Below the pieces are notes generated by a model. The model was not told where the DNA came from, made no database searches, and saw only the letters and a list, made by a program, of their open reading frames with translations. A DNA stretch of 64,000 nt from the NCBI RefSeq assembly GCF_032878955.1, contig NZ_CP043839.1, positions 992,001-1,056,000 of the forward strand, read 5' to 3'. Origin of the DNA: Butyricimonas paravirosa. Its GTDB lineage: Bacteria > Bacteroidota > Bacteroidia > Bacteroidales > Marinifilaceae. The position numbers were made by a program, and so were the translations under genes. Below are positions 1-8,715 of this stretch, one piece after another; position 1 is the stretch's first letter, and each line of letters opens with the position of its first letter.

Positions 1-553
1 CATCAGCCGTCATTGTCAAAATCTTATCACTTCCCCAATTAACAGCAATATGATAAAAACCAGCATATACATTTAAAGGTTGACGTTCATCTGGTTTAGG
101 ATTATACCCTAATCCAATTGGAACCAAATCTAAAGTACTGCATAGTAATATTTTTTGAGGCAAGCACGACATCAATGTATCAGACAAATAATTAAATAAT
201 TTATCTTGCAATAATTCCAATTGATTACTTACATACAATTCATCTGCCGGCTGAGCATCATATTTAGATCCTGCACCAGGAATAATTATCGTATCCGTAG
301 TTATATCCCAAGCAACATTACCCGTAGGAGACCATCCAAAATCTTTTGTAGTGAATTTATACAATAATAAAGAACCATATTTTTTATAAAATGCTACAAT
401 ATCATCATCATAGTCATGATCACCTTGAGGTAAAGTATATTTTCCATAAATTAACTCAGGCTCCTCTGATGGTTTGATCTTACCTTCATCATAACAACTG
501 ATAAATAAGACACACCCTAAAAATAAGCATAATATCTTTTTCATACTCTTCAT
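1..553 (-). CDS. SusCD-associated lipoprotein, putative zinc metallohydrolase family (3' part outside window)
   Basis: This reading frame stays open from an ATG at 553 (second ATG at 544) to the left edge, so the C-terminal part is missing. The product begins MKSMKKILCL and has a lipoprotein signal peptide ending in LFISC, followed by an acidic spacer and the motif LPQGDHDYDDDIVAFYKKYG and then LLLYKFT. That pattern resembles the substrate-import-associated metallohydrolase lipoproteins (TIGR04549 type) that follow SusC/SusD pairs in Bacteroidota. The HExxH motif of that family would lie beyond the window and cannot be checked. It follows SusD by about 28 bases on the same strand and is probably the last or next gene of uptake locus 1. 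Likely an outer-membrane lipoprotein acting on, or binding, the imported substrate. The gene call is firm; the family is from pattern memory. Confidence 0.66.
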   Translation of the reverse strand, partial: MKSMKKILCLFLGCVLFISCYDEGKIKPSEEPELIYGKYTLPQGDHDYDDDIVAFYKKYGSLLLYKFTTKDFGWSPTGNVAWDITTDTIIIPGAGSKYDAQPADELYVSNQLELLQDKLFNYLSDTLMSCLPQKILLCSTLDLVPIGLGYNPKPDERQPLNVYAGFYHIAVNWGSDKILTMTAD

Positions 554-581
554 TCATTTAATTCGTTACCAATAAATACGA

Positions 582-2108
582 TCATGGATTTTGTACTAAA
601 GCCGGATTTTTATCCAATACCTTCTTGGGAATTGGCAATACGTAACGATCACTCCCTTTTGCCAAGCGATACTCTTGTACTTGTCCTTTATTAATAGTTA
701 CCTCATGAATCATTTCTGGCATTCCACAACGCCGCAAATCAAACCAACGATGATCATCAAAAGCCAACTCCTTACGACGTTCATCCAAACAAAATTCCAA
801 TAATGTTTGACCATCTGTTATATTAACATCTTCATAAGGCTGACGGAAACGATGTTCTCGTAAGTAATTCAAATCAGTCAATGCACTTATACGCAAATTT
901 TCATTTCCATTTTCCAAAAATAATCGAATATTTGCCTCTGCCCTGTTCAGGTAGGCCTCAGCAACCCTCATTCCTCTATGAGGATTCGACAAATCATTTA
1001 AATTTGACTTAGCCCCATATATCGAACCAAATACCATTGGGAAAATTGACTTAAAATACCGTTGGTAATAGCAAGCTGGTCTTAAATCATTTACATCATG
1101 TTGTGCCAAAAATTTATCAGACACTGAAAATATTGGTGAAGAACCAGGATATGTAAAAATATCAGGTAATTGGAAAAGAATTTCACTAATCCTTTTATCT
1201 CCATATCCCCATATAAGTTCAGGACTGTTATAATTTAACACACCACCATTTACATCATAAGTAAGTGTTTCATCACCAAACCACTCATCAACCTCTATTG
1301 TTACAAAATCAGACAAGCGACGCAATTGAGGATTTCTTGTAATCACAACAGAAGCATATTCTGCAGCCTTTCCCCAATTTTCCATATAAAGATACATACG
1401 TGACAGCAAATTATAAACGAATAAAGGGGTAACTTTGTATTGTATATTATTCTGCCCATATTTATCCATCAAATCCACAGCTTCTAACAAGTCACGTTCA
1501 ATTTGTTGATATACTTTTGCAATACTCTCTCTTGCTGGGAATTCATCTTTTACTGCAGAACTCACAATCAAAGGAACTCCCAATGCTGTATTTAGATCAA
1601 TCCCTTTTTTATTATATGGCTGTGCAAACGTATTTATCAACAAAAAATAATAATATCCCCTTAAAGCCAATGCCTGACCTCTCTGATTCAATTTTTCATT
1701 CTCATCTCCAGTAACATCATCCAGCATATCAAGTACAACATTGCATCCTTTTATTTTGGAATACAATTTTTCCCAAGTATCTATTCCAGTCGTATACAAC
1801 TCTTCCATCTTATCAAACATATCAACATCCCATGTAAATACAGGCAATCCTTGCTGCAATACGGTAACATGGCTTTCATTGTCACTATAAGCATTTTGTA
1901 CATTATCTGTCAAAAGCTCTAAATAAGGATATATACAATCGGTTCTCAGATATCCCTCTCCTAATAATAATTGTTCTAAATCTGAAACTGTACTTGGGCG
2001 TACTTCATCTTGACTAGACTCTTCCAAAAAATCACCACATCCCATTATTCCGATGCTAAGAGCCATAAAAATCAAACAATAAAAAAAACTTTTCATATCG
2101 TCTATCAT
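582..2108 (-). CDS. SusD/RagB-family nutrient-binding outer-membrane lipoprotein (locus 1)
   Basis: A 508-residue SusD/RagB homologue, the surface lipoprotein that caps a SusC channel and binds substrate. It has a signal peptide with a cysteine at the expected lipobox (SIGIMGC), then the SusD-typical start DFLEESSQDEV. The C-terminal part has the usual features: RVAEAYLNRAEA (TPR-like helix), LDERRKELAFDDHRWFDLRR and a final LPIPKKVLDKNP. The start codon at 2108 overlaps the stop of the upstream susC (TAATG), implying translational coupling; an in-frame ATG at 2096 (MKSFF) is an equally good start for the signal peptide. The substrate cannot be deduced. Codon use is AT-rich like the rest of locus 1. 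Confidence 0.93.
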   Translation of the reverse strand: MIDDMKSFFYCLIFMALSIGIMGCGDFLEESSQDEVRPSTVSDLEQLLLGEGYLRTDCIYPYLELLTDNVQNAYSDNESHVTVLQQGLPVFTWDVDMFDKMEELYTTGIDTWEKLYSKIKGCNVVLDMLDDVTGDENEKLNQRGQALALRGYYYFLLINTFAQPYNKKGIDLNTALGVPLIVSSAVKDEFPARESIAKVYQQIERDLLEAVDLMDKYGQNNIQYKVTPLFVYNLLSRMYLYMENWGKAAEYASVVITRNPQLRRLSDFVTIEVDEWFGDETLTYDVNGGVLNYNSPELIWGYGDKRISEILFQLPDIFTYPGSSPIFSVSDKFLAQHDVNDLRPACYYQRYFKSIFPMVFGSIYGAKSNLNDLSNPHRGMRVAEAYLNRAEANIRLFLENGNENLRISALTDLNYLREHRFRQPYEDVNITDGQTLLEFCLDERRKELAFDDHRWFDLRRCGMPEMIHEVTINKGQVQEYRLAKGSDRYVLPIPKKVLDKNPALVQNP

Positions 2109-5100
2109 TATAAACTAACATTAATACCAAATGAATACGTACGAGATATTGGTTGTGAACCAGTTGCAACTTCCGGGTCCATCCCTTTAAATTCTTTACT
2201 AACAATTATAAACGGATTACTTACAGAAGCACTAAACGATAAATTTTTCAAATACATCTTTTTCACCCATTTCTCTGGAAGCGTATAATTTAAAGATAAA
2301 GCATTACAACGTAAAAAAGAAGCATTCACAACCCGTACATCCGAGTAGTTATATAAACGAGGAGCATATTCAGAAGCACCATTCGGCAATTTGTAATACG
2401 AAGCCTCCGTTGAAGATAATGCTGGAATATCTGTAAACGCCTCATCACCGGGCTTTCTCCATCTCTTGGTCAATTCCTTAGGCAAATTAACGTAAGCACT
2501 TGGAGTTGAAGTCACGATTGATTCATCAAACACTTCATACAAAAACTTCTTTCCACCTATTTGCAAATTAAAAGATGAAGATAGTGATAAACTCTTATAA
2601 CGGAATGACATAGAAACACCTCCGGTAAAGTCAGGTTCCAACGTTCCCATATATTTCATAAAAGTAGTAGCATCCGTTTGTCCTGCCGGATTTTCTTCCA
2701 CAGAAGGAATATTAAACTCTGCCGACCCTGTCTTTGGATTTAAGCCACTAAAATCAAATGCCCAGAAAGAAGATACTGCATATCCGGCTTTGTTTAGACT
2801 TCCACTAGCAGCCGCTCTCCAATTTTCATTTTCATTTACAGTTGACTTTACCTCATTAAAATTTTTAGAAGAGTTTATAGACATACTCCATGTAAAATTA
2901 TTTGTACGAACAGGAGTAAATCCAACAGAAACCTCAATACCTTGATTCGTCATACTTCCACCATTAATTGGCATCGAGGTAACACCATAAGCATAAGGGA
3001 CCTCTTTTTCTACGATCATATCTTCGGTTTTCTTATTATAGTATTCTATTGTCCATGTAATTTTATTTTGGAATAATCCAAAGTCTGTACCTAAATTAAT
3101 TGTTTTCGTTTTTTCCCAGCGCAAATTACCATAAGGCAACGATTTAATAAACATCATGTATTCACCTGTTCGGTTTTGATCTATCGTCTCTGTTCCACTT
3201 CCGATCCGAGCAATTAAATCCGGTCCATAATTTTCTGCCACATTTCCTTGCCAACCGTAACTAACTCTAAAATTTAAATCGCTAATCACTTGCTGATTTT
3301 GCATCCAAGGTTCATAATGTACATTCCAACGTCCTCCAATAGACCATACAGGTAAAAAACGATTTCTTGTATCTTGGCCAAATCTATTAGAAGCATCTGA
3401 ACGGAAGCTAGCTGTTAATATATATCTTTCATCAAATCCATAAGTGAAACTAGCAAAATAACCGATATAATTAGATTTACGATCCGTTACTACAGTTGTA
3501 TATTTATCTAGTAAATCATTACGTTGATCTTCTCCATTCTGATTTTTTATTATCGTGGGAGGCAAAGAAACTGATTTTCCTCGTCCTGGGAAATAACCAT
3601 AAATAGTAGAAGCAACCCCATCATATTTATTACTTCGACATTCCTGACCTACCATCAAACTAAAACGATGTTTTTCTGCAAGAACATAGTTATAAGATAA
3701 TGTATTCCTCCATGTATAATTGAAATTACGATCCTCCGTAGTATTCAACTCACCCCCATGAGGTAACGGAGAACGTTGATACAAATTATCTGCAGGACGT
3801 TGCGTACCAAATTCATACTTTCTGATTTCCGTAATATAATGACTTTGTTCATCAGCATAGGATTCTCCTACAATATTAGAGGTATTCAATCCAAAAGTAC
3901 TTTCAAATTGCAAACCGGTTAAAATATCCCAACGGAAACTAGCTGAAACACCCATACTACGATTGGTATTTGTATTTCCCGTCATAGATATTTCATGCAA
4001 TATATTATATAGATAACCGCTCTTATCTTTATAAAAAAACTTTTCACCATTTTCGAAACAAGGAATTACTCTACTTGTTGTTGAAGCATAATTATAAGGA
4101 TCGACTTGATAATAACCATCTGTTTCCGAAGTCGAACCGTTTATTCTCAACCCCAAATTAACCTTCTCTCCAAACTTTGCATTTATTCCAATAGCAGCAC
4201 TATATGACGTACTTTCATTTCCTATTGATGTTCCTCTATTGATTGTAGCATTTACTGAACCATAATAACTAATCTTATCTGTTCCTCCAGAGATACTTAA
4301 ACTATGATTCATACTTACACTATTTCGAAATAATAATTTAAACCAATCTGTATTTGTTGATTCTAACTTTTTTACTTCATCATTAAATTCATCATAAGAA
4401 ATTTCTTTGGCCAAATAGCGCCCTAAAGCTCCTTCATAACCGATTGATTCCAACGGACGGTTATCAGATGTTAATCCTCTTTCATAAATCTCTCGAGAAA
4501 CATCCACACGCTCTTTAGAATTCATTAAATTCATTTTTTCATAAGTCAACCGAGGGGTAATGGATATATCTCCACTATAATTAACGGACATTCTACCCGC
4601 TTGTCCCTGTTTTGTTTTTATCAAAATTACCCCATTAGCCGCTTTCACACCATACATAACGGTAGCCGAAGCATCTTTCAACACAGTAATATCTTCTATA
4701 TCATTGGGATTCAACCAAGAAATAGCATTTCCAACGAAATCTTTTACCATATCAAAATTGTCCTGAGAAATATTACCCAAAGCATCTAATTCACGTGTTT
4801 TAAAGGGTAATGGATCCTCTTGAATAATTCCATCAACAACCCAAACAGGTTCCTGATTACCTAATAAGGTTGAAGTTCCTCGAACACGAACTTTCTGACG
4901 TTTACCAACCAAACCACTCGTATTCATAACTACCATTCCCGGAAGTTTTCCCTGTAACATCTGCTCAATTGAATTCGTTCCATTAAAAAACAAATCCTCA
5001 CGTTTAACGGAGTTCGTGGATCCTACCATATCAGACTTTCGAATACGTTGATAACCTGTTACAATTACCTCATCCATCGCTTTTACATCTTCTTCCATCA

Positions 5101-5701
5101 ACACCATCATCTCCTTTTGTCCAACATATCTAACTTCACGAGTTTTCATTCCCAAAAAGGAAAAGATCAATACAGGAGATTCTGTATAAGGAATTGTGAT
5201 TGTAAATTCCCCTGCCATATTTGTAATTACACCTGTCGAAGTTCCTTTTAAAATAACTGTGGCTCCCGGAACTCCCGTACTATCTTTCATGAAAACACGC
5301 CCCTTGATAGTAAGCTCTTTTTTAACATCATCTTTGGCCTTACTTGCAGTAATAACAACCACTTGATCATCTATTGTAAAAGACAAGCCTAGTGGATTTA
5401 ATAACTCCAGCAATAATTGACTGAAATCCTGATCTGTGGCATCAACATTTACTTTACCACATTTATTAACAAGATCCAACTTATAAAGGAAGGTATAGTT
5501 CGTCATCTTTTCCAAATTGGAAAATACCTCCTGCACTGTTGCATCTTTCATATTCAACGACACTTTCGTTTGTGAAAACGTATTAGCGGAAAGGTGCATC
5601 ACCCCCACCAATAATAAAATCATCGAGATTTTCATGCGCAAAAAGAATTTAGATTTCCGATATTGCCAAAAATTCAGCAACAAATCCCAATTTTTTTTCA
5701 T
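2108..5701 (-). CDS. SusC/RagA-family TonB-dependent receptor with STN domain (locus 1)
   Basis: Outer-membrane TonB-dependent importer of about 1197 residues. In order: basic N-terminus and signal segment (about 24-45), STN domain (about 52-118) that signals to FecR, carboxypeptidase-regulatory-like domain (about 131-205), TonB-box-like motif MDEVIVTGY (about 208-216), plug with VRGTSTLLG, VWVVDGI and VLKDASATVMYG, and then a 22-strand-type barrel ending in a hydrophobic-terminal strand (YSFGINVSL). I place the start at 5701 because ATGAAAAAAA is preceded there by TTACAAATCT, matching the start context of the other three susC genes; an ATG at 5716 would add five residues. It lies between fecR and susD and is presumably induced through the sigma/FecR pair upstream. 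Substrate unknown. Confidence 0.94.
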   Translation of the reverse strand: MKKNWDLLLNFWQYRKSKFFLRMKISMILLLVGVMHLSANTFSQTKVSLNMKDATVQEVFSNLEKMTNYTFLYKLDLVNKCGKVNVDATDQDFSQLLLELLNPLGLSFTIDDQVVVITASKAKDDVKKELTIKGRVFMKDSTGVPGATVILKGTSTGVITNMAGEFTITIPYTESPVLIFSFLGMKTREVRYVGQKEMMVLMEEDVKAMDEVIVTGYQRIRKSDMVGSTNSVKREDLFFNGTNSIEQMLQGKLPGMVVMNTSGLVGKRQKVRVRGTSTLLGNQEPVWVVDGIIQEDPLPFKTRELDALGNISQDNFDMVKDFVGNAISWLNPNDIEDITVLKDASATVMYGVKAANGVILIKTKQGQAGRMSVNYSGDISITPRLTYEKMNLMNSKERVDVSREIYERGLTSDNRPLESIGYEGALGRYLAKEISYDEFNDEVKKLESTNTDWFKLLFRNSVSMNHSLSISGGTDKISYYGSVNATINRGTSIGNESTSYSAAIGINAKFGEKVNLGLRINGSTSETDGYYQVDPYNYASTTSRVIPCFENGEKFFYKDKSGYLYNILHEISMTGNTNTNRSMGVSASFRWDILTGLQFESTFGLNTSNIVGESYADEQSHYITEIRKYEFGTQRPADNLYQRSPLPHGGELNTTEDRNFNYTWRNTLSYNYVLAEKHRFSLMVGQECRSNKYDGVASTIYGYFPGRGKSVSLPPTIIKNQNGEDQRNDLLDKYTTVVTDRKSNYIGYFASFTYGFDERYILTASFRSDASNRFGQDTRNRFLPVWSIGGRWNVHYEPWMQNQQVISDLNFRVSYGWQGNVAENYGPDLIARIGSGTETIDQNRTGEYMMFIKSLPYGNLRWEKTKTINLGTDFGLFQNKITWTIEYYNKKTEDMIVEKEVPYAYGVTSMPINGGSMTNQGIEVSVGFTPVRTNNFTWSMSINSSKNFNEVKSTVNENENWRAAASGSLNKAGYAVSSFWAFDFSGLNPKTGSAEFNIPSVEENPAGQTDATTFMKYMGTLEPDFTGGVSMSFRYKSLSLSSSFNLQIGGKKFLYEVFDESIVTSTPSAYVNLPKELTKRWRKPGDEAFTDIPALSSTEASYYKLPNGASEYAPRLYNYSDVRVVNASFLRCNALSLNYTLPEKWVKKMYLKNLSFSASVSNPFIIVSKEFKGMDPEVATGSQPISRTYSFGINVSL

Positions 5702-5761
5702 AGATTTGTAATTCAATTAAATTAAACATTTATTCTGCTCGTCGCCCAACGAGCGGTATAC

Positions 5762-5787
5762 AAAACGGGATTGCCCAATCCCGTTTT
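5762..5787 (-). promoter_or_regulatory. Hairpin between fecR and susC (terminator/attenuator candidate, locus 1)
   Basis: An 11-bp perfect inverted repeat (5762-5772 with 5777-5787, 4-nt loop) starts inside the fecR stop codon and reads, on the coding strand, AAAACGGGATT-loop-AATCCCGTTTTG. The short T run is typical of a weak intrinsic terminator. A second small stem (GCTCGT/ACGAGC, 5737-5754) follows before susC. It could reduce readthrough from sigma/fecR into susC or protect the mRNA end. Confidence 0.6.
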
Positions 5788-6953
5788 TATTTATCAAAAA
5801 CAGTTAAAGTTCTACCTTTCAGTTCAAAACGTACATCTCCGGATATCTCGAACTTCCGCAACACATCCTCCACAGAAGAATACATTGGCAATTTACCACT
5901 GTATATCACACTCTTCGCTCCCTGATTCATGTAAAATACTTCCAGATCGTACCATCTTGAGACGATTCTCAAAATTTCTTCTAAAGCAATGTCTTTGAAA
6001 TAAAACAACCCATCCTTCCAAGACGTGAATTCATTGACATCAACTTCAGCAATACTCAAGGTTCCGACACCCTTATTATAATAAGCTTGTTCTCCCGGTT
6101 TGATCTTCTTCTCCGGTTGCCCATCCCGAAGAATAGCGACACTACCCTCTACTAATGTCGTGTAAACCCCTGGTTCATCAACATACGATTTCACGTTAAA
6201 AGATGTACCCAACACCTTCACTTTCATCTCATCCACCTCCACGACAAACGGTTTACTTACATTCCGAGCTACATCAAAGTATGCCTCTCCTTTCAAAATT
6301 ACACTGCGAACTTTTCCGTCAAACCGAGAAGGAAATTCCAATGTAGTTCCCGAATTCAAGTATACCTTCGTTCCATCACACAATTCCACCGTATACGTTC
6401 CTCCATATGGTACATTGATCGTGTTATACCCAATTTCTTTTGTAGTACCATCTGCTAAAGAATCTTGCTCTTTTATTTTCAGTACTCCATCATTATTATC
6501 AAAAGCAACATTTACCCGATTATTACGAACAACAGAAGATAATGTATCCAAACGATATTTTAATCCGGATGCCATCTCTAATGTCACAATAGCCTTACCC
6601 GGTTCAAATTTTTCTGTTACGGACAAATTGTCTACATCCGGTTCTTGGCTTAACAATATCCAAGCAGAAACTCCTGCAATTACCACAACAGACGCTGCCG
6701 CAATCCAAGATAATATTCCTCTTCTTTTTACCTGTTTTCTATTTTTCAGTTTACTTAAAGCCCTTTCCGTATCAAACTTCGCAATAACATGCATTTCATG
6801 CTCGATTCGGTTCTTATCTTTTAGCTCCTCCACCAACGTATTCATTTCCTTCACTTCCGACAACACCTGTTCTATCTCTTTCTCCTCTTCCTTAGAAAGT
6901 TCCCCTCGGGTATACCGCAATAACTCTTTTGTACATTCAAACGGATTCTTCAT
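5787..6953 (-). CDS. FecR-family anti-sigma factor (locus 1)
   Basis: A 388-residue inner-membrane anti-sigma factor that holds its ECF sigma factor at the cytoplasmic face and receives the signal from the SusC STN domain in the periplasm. Seen: a cytoplasmic sigma-binding segment (1-75), a single membrane helix (about 80-101), the FecR domain with GGTYTVEL, LNSGTTLEFPS, LKGEAYFDV and VKVLGTSFNV, and a C-terminal DUF4974-type domain. The start at 6953 is chosen because ATG is preceded by AAGAGAG; the frame is open upstream to 7007, but those codons fall in a non-coding direct repeat. Its sigma gene lies upstream on the same strand but is separated by an unusual ~870-bp insert rather than being adjacent. 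Confidence 0.93.
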   Translation of the reverse strand: MKNPFECTKELLRYTRGELSKEEEKEIEQVLSEVKEMNTLVEELKDKNRIEHEMHVIAKFDTERALSKLKNRKQVKRRGILSWIAAASVVVIAGVSAWILLSQEPDVDNLSVTEKFEPGKAIVTLEMASGLKYRLDTLSSVVRNNRVNVAFDNNDGVLKIKEQDSLADGTTKEIGYNTINVPYGGTYTVELCDGTKVYLNSGTTLEFPSRFDGKVRSVILKGEAYFDVARNVSKPFVVEVDEMKVKVLGTSFNVKSYVDEPGVYTTLVEGSVAILRDGQPEKKIKPGEQAYYNKGVGTLSIAEVDVNEFTSWKDGLFYFKDIALEEILRIVSRWYDLEVFYMNQGAKSVIYSGKLPMYSSVEDVLRKFEISGDVRFELKGRTLTVFDK

Positions 6954-6961
6954 CTCTCTTG

Positions 6962-7009
6962 TAAAATTTCCCCTATTACAAATAACTTTAAAAAAAGGAT
7001 TACGCAAAA
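6962..7009. repeat. Direct repeat copy 1, upstream of fecR
   Basis: About 48 bases closely matching 7762-7810 in the same orientation. The best-conserved core, on the minus strand, is TTTTGCGTAATCCTTTTTT, followed by AGTTATTTGT and AAATTT. The two copies bracket the decayed gene between sigma and fecR. Copy 2 starts 12 bases after the sigma stop codon, so it probably represents the original sigma-fecR spacer. Confidence 0.75.
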
Positions 7010-7188
7010 CTCAACTTTTTTCATAAAATCTCACTACATTTATTTTGAGTTGATCTATTTTTCAACATCATTAATTAGCGATTATTACGTATCAGTACTC
7101 ATACTAAAAGCTAATTTTAATTGACAAATCGTCTCTCTACACATAGAATCAACACCAATAATTTTAAATTATACATTTTTATCCATCA

Positions 7189-7720
7189 TCACTCTCCCAC
7201 GTACACCCATTTTACCGCATCCCCAATAATAATATGATTCGAATCTCCCGTATCATGTAACATGACAACACACTCTCCGGAGGTACTCTCATACTCACCC
7301 AAAGAAATCCACCCGCAATCAGAAGTGTCGATTGAAATTTCATGTCTAGCTTCCGGTAACACACTCGTATATGCTTGTGTCCCCATTGTGATAACAAATT
7401 ACTTTTACACATTATATTCATAGCAGAAAACCTGGGAATATGCACAAACAACTTGTACTTTCCCACCCGCTCCAAGTTCGTGCGCCACTCTACCCATGAT
7501 TTTCCCTCTCCCCCCTCCGGTACGCACAACAACACTTCGATATACCAGACCATAAGCGTTATTTTCAATTAACGTAAGCCAAGATCACCCATCCAATTTC
7601 ACAAACCGTTTCACGTTTGCATACTTGTCAAACACGGAATCCTTCCTCGTCAAGTACTCATATAAACTAAACTTTTGGGTGGGTTCCACGATTCGGAATT
7701 TCCCTTTTTATATATACATG
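7189..7720 (-). pseudogene. Decayed golvesin C-terminal-like (xanthan-lyase-type) domain gene
   Basis: No single frame is open, but pieces in different minus-strand frames join into one recognisable domain. From 5' to 3' they are: IVEPTQKFSLYEYLTRKDSV (about 7610-7700), NAYGLVYRSVVVRTGGG (about 7505-7560), WVEWRTNLERVGKYKLFVHI (about 7440-7500) and ISIDTSDCGWISLGEY through GDAVKWVYVGE, ending at the stop at 7189. The order 'W..nl...G.Y.lFv.IP' then 'gWisLG.Y.' and 'ADAVKWV' is the pattern of golvesin C-terminal-like domains found in secreted Bacteroidota proteins. At least two frameshifts and in-frame stops separate the pieces, and no start or signal peptide remains. I read it as a fragment of a larger secreted protein. 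It sits between a sigma gene and its fecR, flanked by direct repeats. Confidence 0.68.
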
Positions 7721-7761
7721 TATACTAAAAGAAATAATTCTTTTTCCTAAACTTTATTTTT

Positions 7762-7810
7762 TAGAAATTTTATCTATCACAAATAACTCACAAAAAAGGA
7801 TTACGCAAAA
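7762..7810. repeat. Direct repeat copy 2, downstream of the sigma gene
   Basis: Partner of the repeat at 6962-7009. It carries the same TTTTGCGTAATCCTTTTTT core on the minus strand and diverges at a few positions. Together the copies mark the edges of the segment inserted between the sigma and fecR genes. Confidence 0.75.
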
Positions 7811-7821
7811 GACGATCTCTT

Positions 7822-8382
7822 TTATACAAAAAATAACAACACTGGATACACCCCTTTTAACTTTTCCCGCAATTGAATTTTCGCCTTATTCTTTTGAGCC
7901 TTCACGGTATTTACACTAATTGAAAGTTGGGTGGCAATTTCATCATTACTGAAACCTTCCACATAAGCTAATTTAAAAATCCTTCCACATTCTGTAGGTA
8001 AGTCTTGAATTGCTCCCATGATCTCTTGATAGACCTCTGCTCGCACCACATTTACGAAAAAATTATTCTCATCCTCCGGGGTATTCTTCTGAATAGATTC
8101 CAATATATCAGCACGAATTCCTGTCATTTTTATTTGGTTCAAACAACTATTACGGACAGCCTTATAAAGATAATGTTTCAAATGTTCCTCGTTATCAAAA
8201 CTTTCATCCCAGTCCAAAAGCTTCATAAACACCTCTTGTACCACATCTTCCGCCTCATCTTGCTCTTTCAGATAATTAAATGCAAAGTAACAAAGTGTTT
8301 GATAATAACGCCGAAAATAGCTATCAAACACCCCCTGTTTTCGTATATTTATCTTCTCTATTTTTTGCATCCTTGATAACAA
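7822..8382 (-). CDS. RNA polymerase sigma-70 factor, ECF subfamily (locus 1)
   Basis: A 186-residue ECF sigma factor. Region 2 is visible as YYQTLCYFAFNYL, DEAEDVVQEVFMKLL and HYLYKAVRNSCLNQIK. Region 4 is visible as LPTECGRIFKLAYVEGFSNDEIATQL followed by the helix-turn-helix SISVNTVKAQKNKAK. These recruit RNA polymerase to promoters of the linked susC/susD genes once FecR releases it. An ATG at 8370 (MQKIEK) is an alternative start. The usual Bacteroidota arrangement has fecR immediately downstream; here about 870 bases intervene. A 13-bp inverted repeat lies just upstream of the start. Confidence 0.93.
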   Translation of the reverse strand: MLSRMQKIEKINIRKQGVFDSYFRRYYQTLCYFAFNYLKEQDEAEDVVQEVFMKLLDWDESFDNEEHLKHYLYKAVRNSCLNQIKMTGIRADILESIQKNTPEDENNFFVNVVRAEVYQEIMGAIQDLPTECGRIFKLAYVEGFSNDEIATQLSISVNTVKAQKNKAKIQLREKLKGVYPVLLFFV

Positions 8383-8387
8383 AAAAC

Positions 8388-8515
8388 GATCGTTTATTGC
8401 ATTATTATTTGCAAGGATGGCTTTTGATGTATGAGTTTGATTTATATCTAGTTGTTTTGGAAGATATGAATAAAATTGTTAAAATAGCTCTATTTAGAGG
8501 GCGCAATAAACGATC
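8388..8515. repeat. 13-bp perfect inverted repeat flanking ~102 bp upstream of the sigma gene
   Basis: GATCGTTTATTGC at 8388-8400 and its exact reverse complement at 8503-8515 enclose an AT-rich segment just 5' of the sigma gene. This is the geometry of small invertible promoters in Bacteroidota, but no recombinase gene is nearby and no clear promoter was identified inside. The rest of the 8383-8715 gap holds only the terminator at its 3' end. Confidence 0.5.
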
Positions 8516-8648
8516 CTTTATTTATATTCAAAGACAAAGATATTACATTTAACGAATAATATACCACTTCCTCTCAAAAGAATTCCAATCTTTCCTTAAA
8601 GCATTTAATCAAGCCCCACCCACTTACACTTCTACGTAACAAGAAAAA

Positions 8649-8689
8649 CTCTCGTACTAACAAATTATTATTATAAGTTAGTACGAGAG
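8649..8689 (-). terminator. Intrinsic terminator of the TlpA-type gene
   Basis: Perfect 13-bp arms (8649-8661 and 8677-8689, core CTCGTACTAAC) with a 15-nt AT-rich loop. On the minus strand the stem is followed by GTTTTTCTT. It lies 27 bases downstream of the 8716-9228 gene. Confidence 0.8.
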
Positions 8690-8715
8690 CCATTAAAAAT
8701 CATCAATCAAAATTC

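Noticed and set aside
6415..7026. Long plus-strand frame over the fecR gene as a coding antisense gene
   Set aside because: It lies opposite conserved FecR codons and has no domain or start signal; it is a shadow of the AT-rich coding strand.
7212..7568. 118-residue minus-strand frame in the sigma-fecR gap as a real gene
   Set aside because: The middle and end are pieces of the golvesin-like domain read in the wrong frame, without a plausible start or signal peptide.
8005..8552. Plus-strand frames antisense to the sigma gene and across the inverted repeat
   Set aside because: They are antisense to a clear ECF sigma gene, have no recognisable motif, and only follow from AT-rich sequence.
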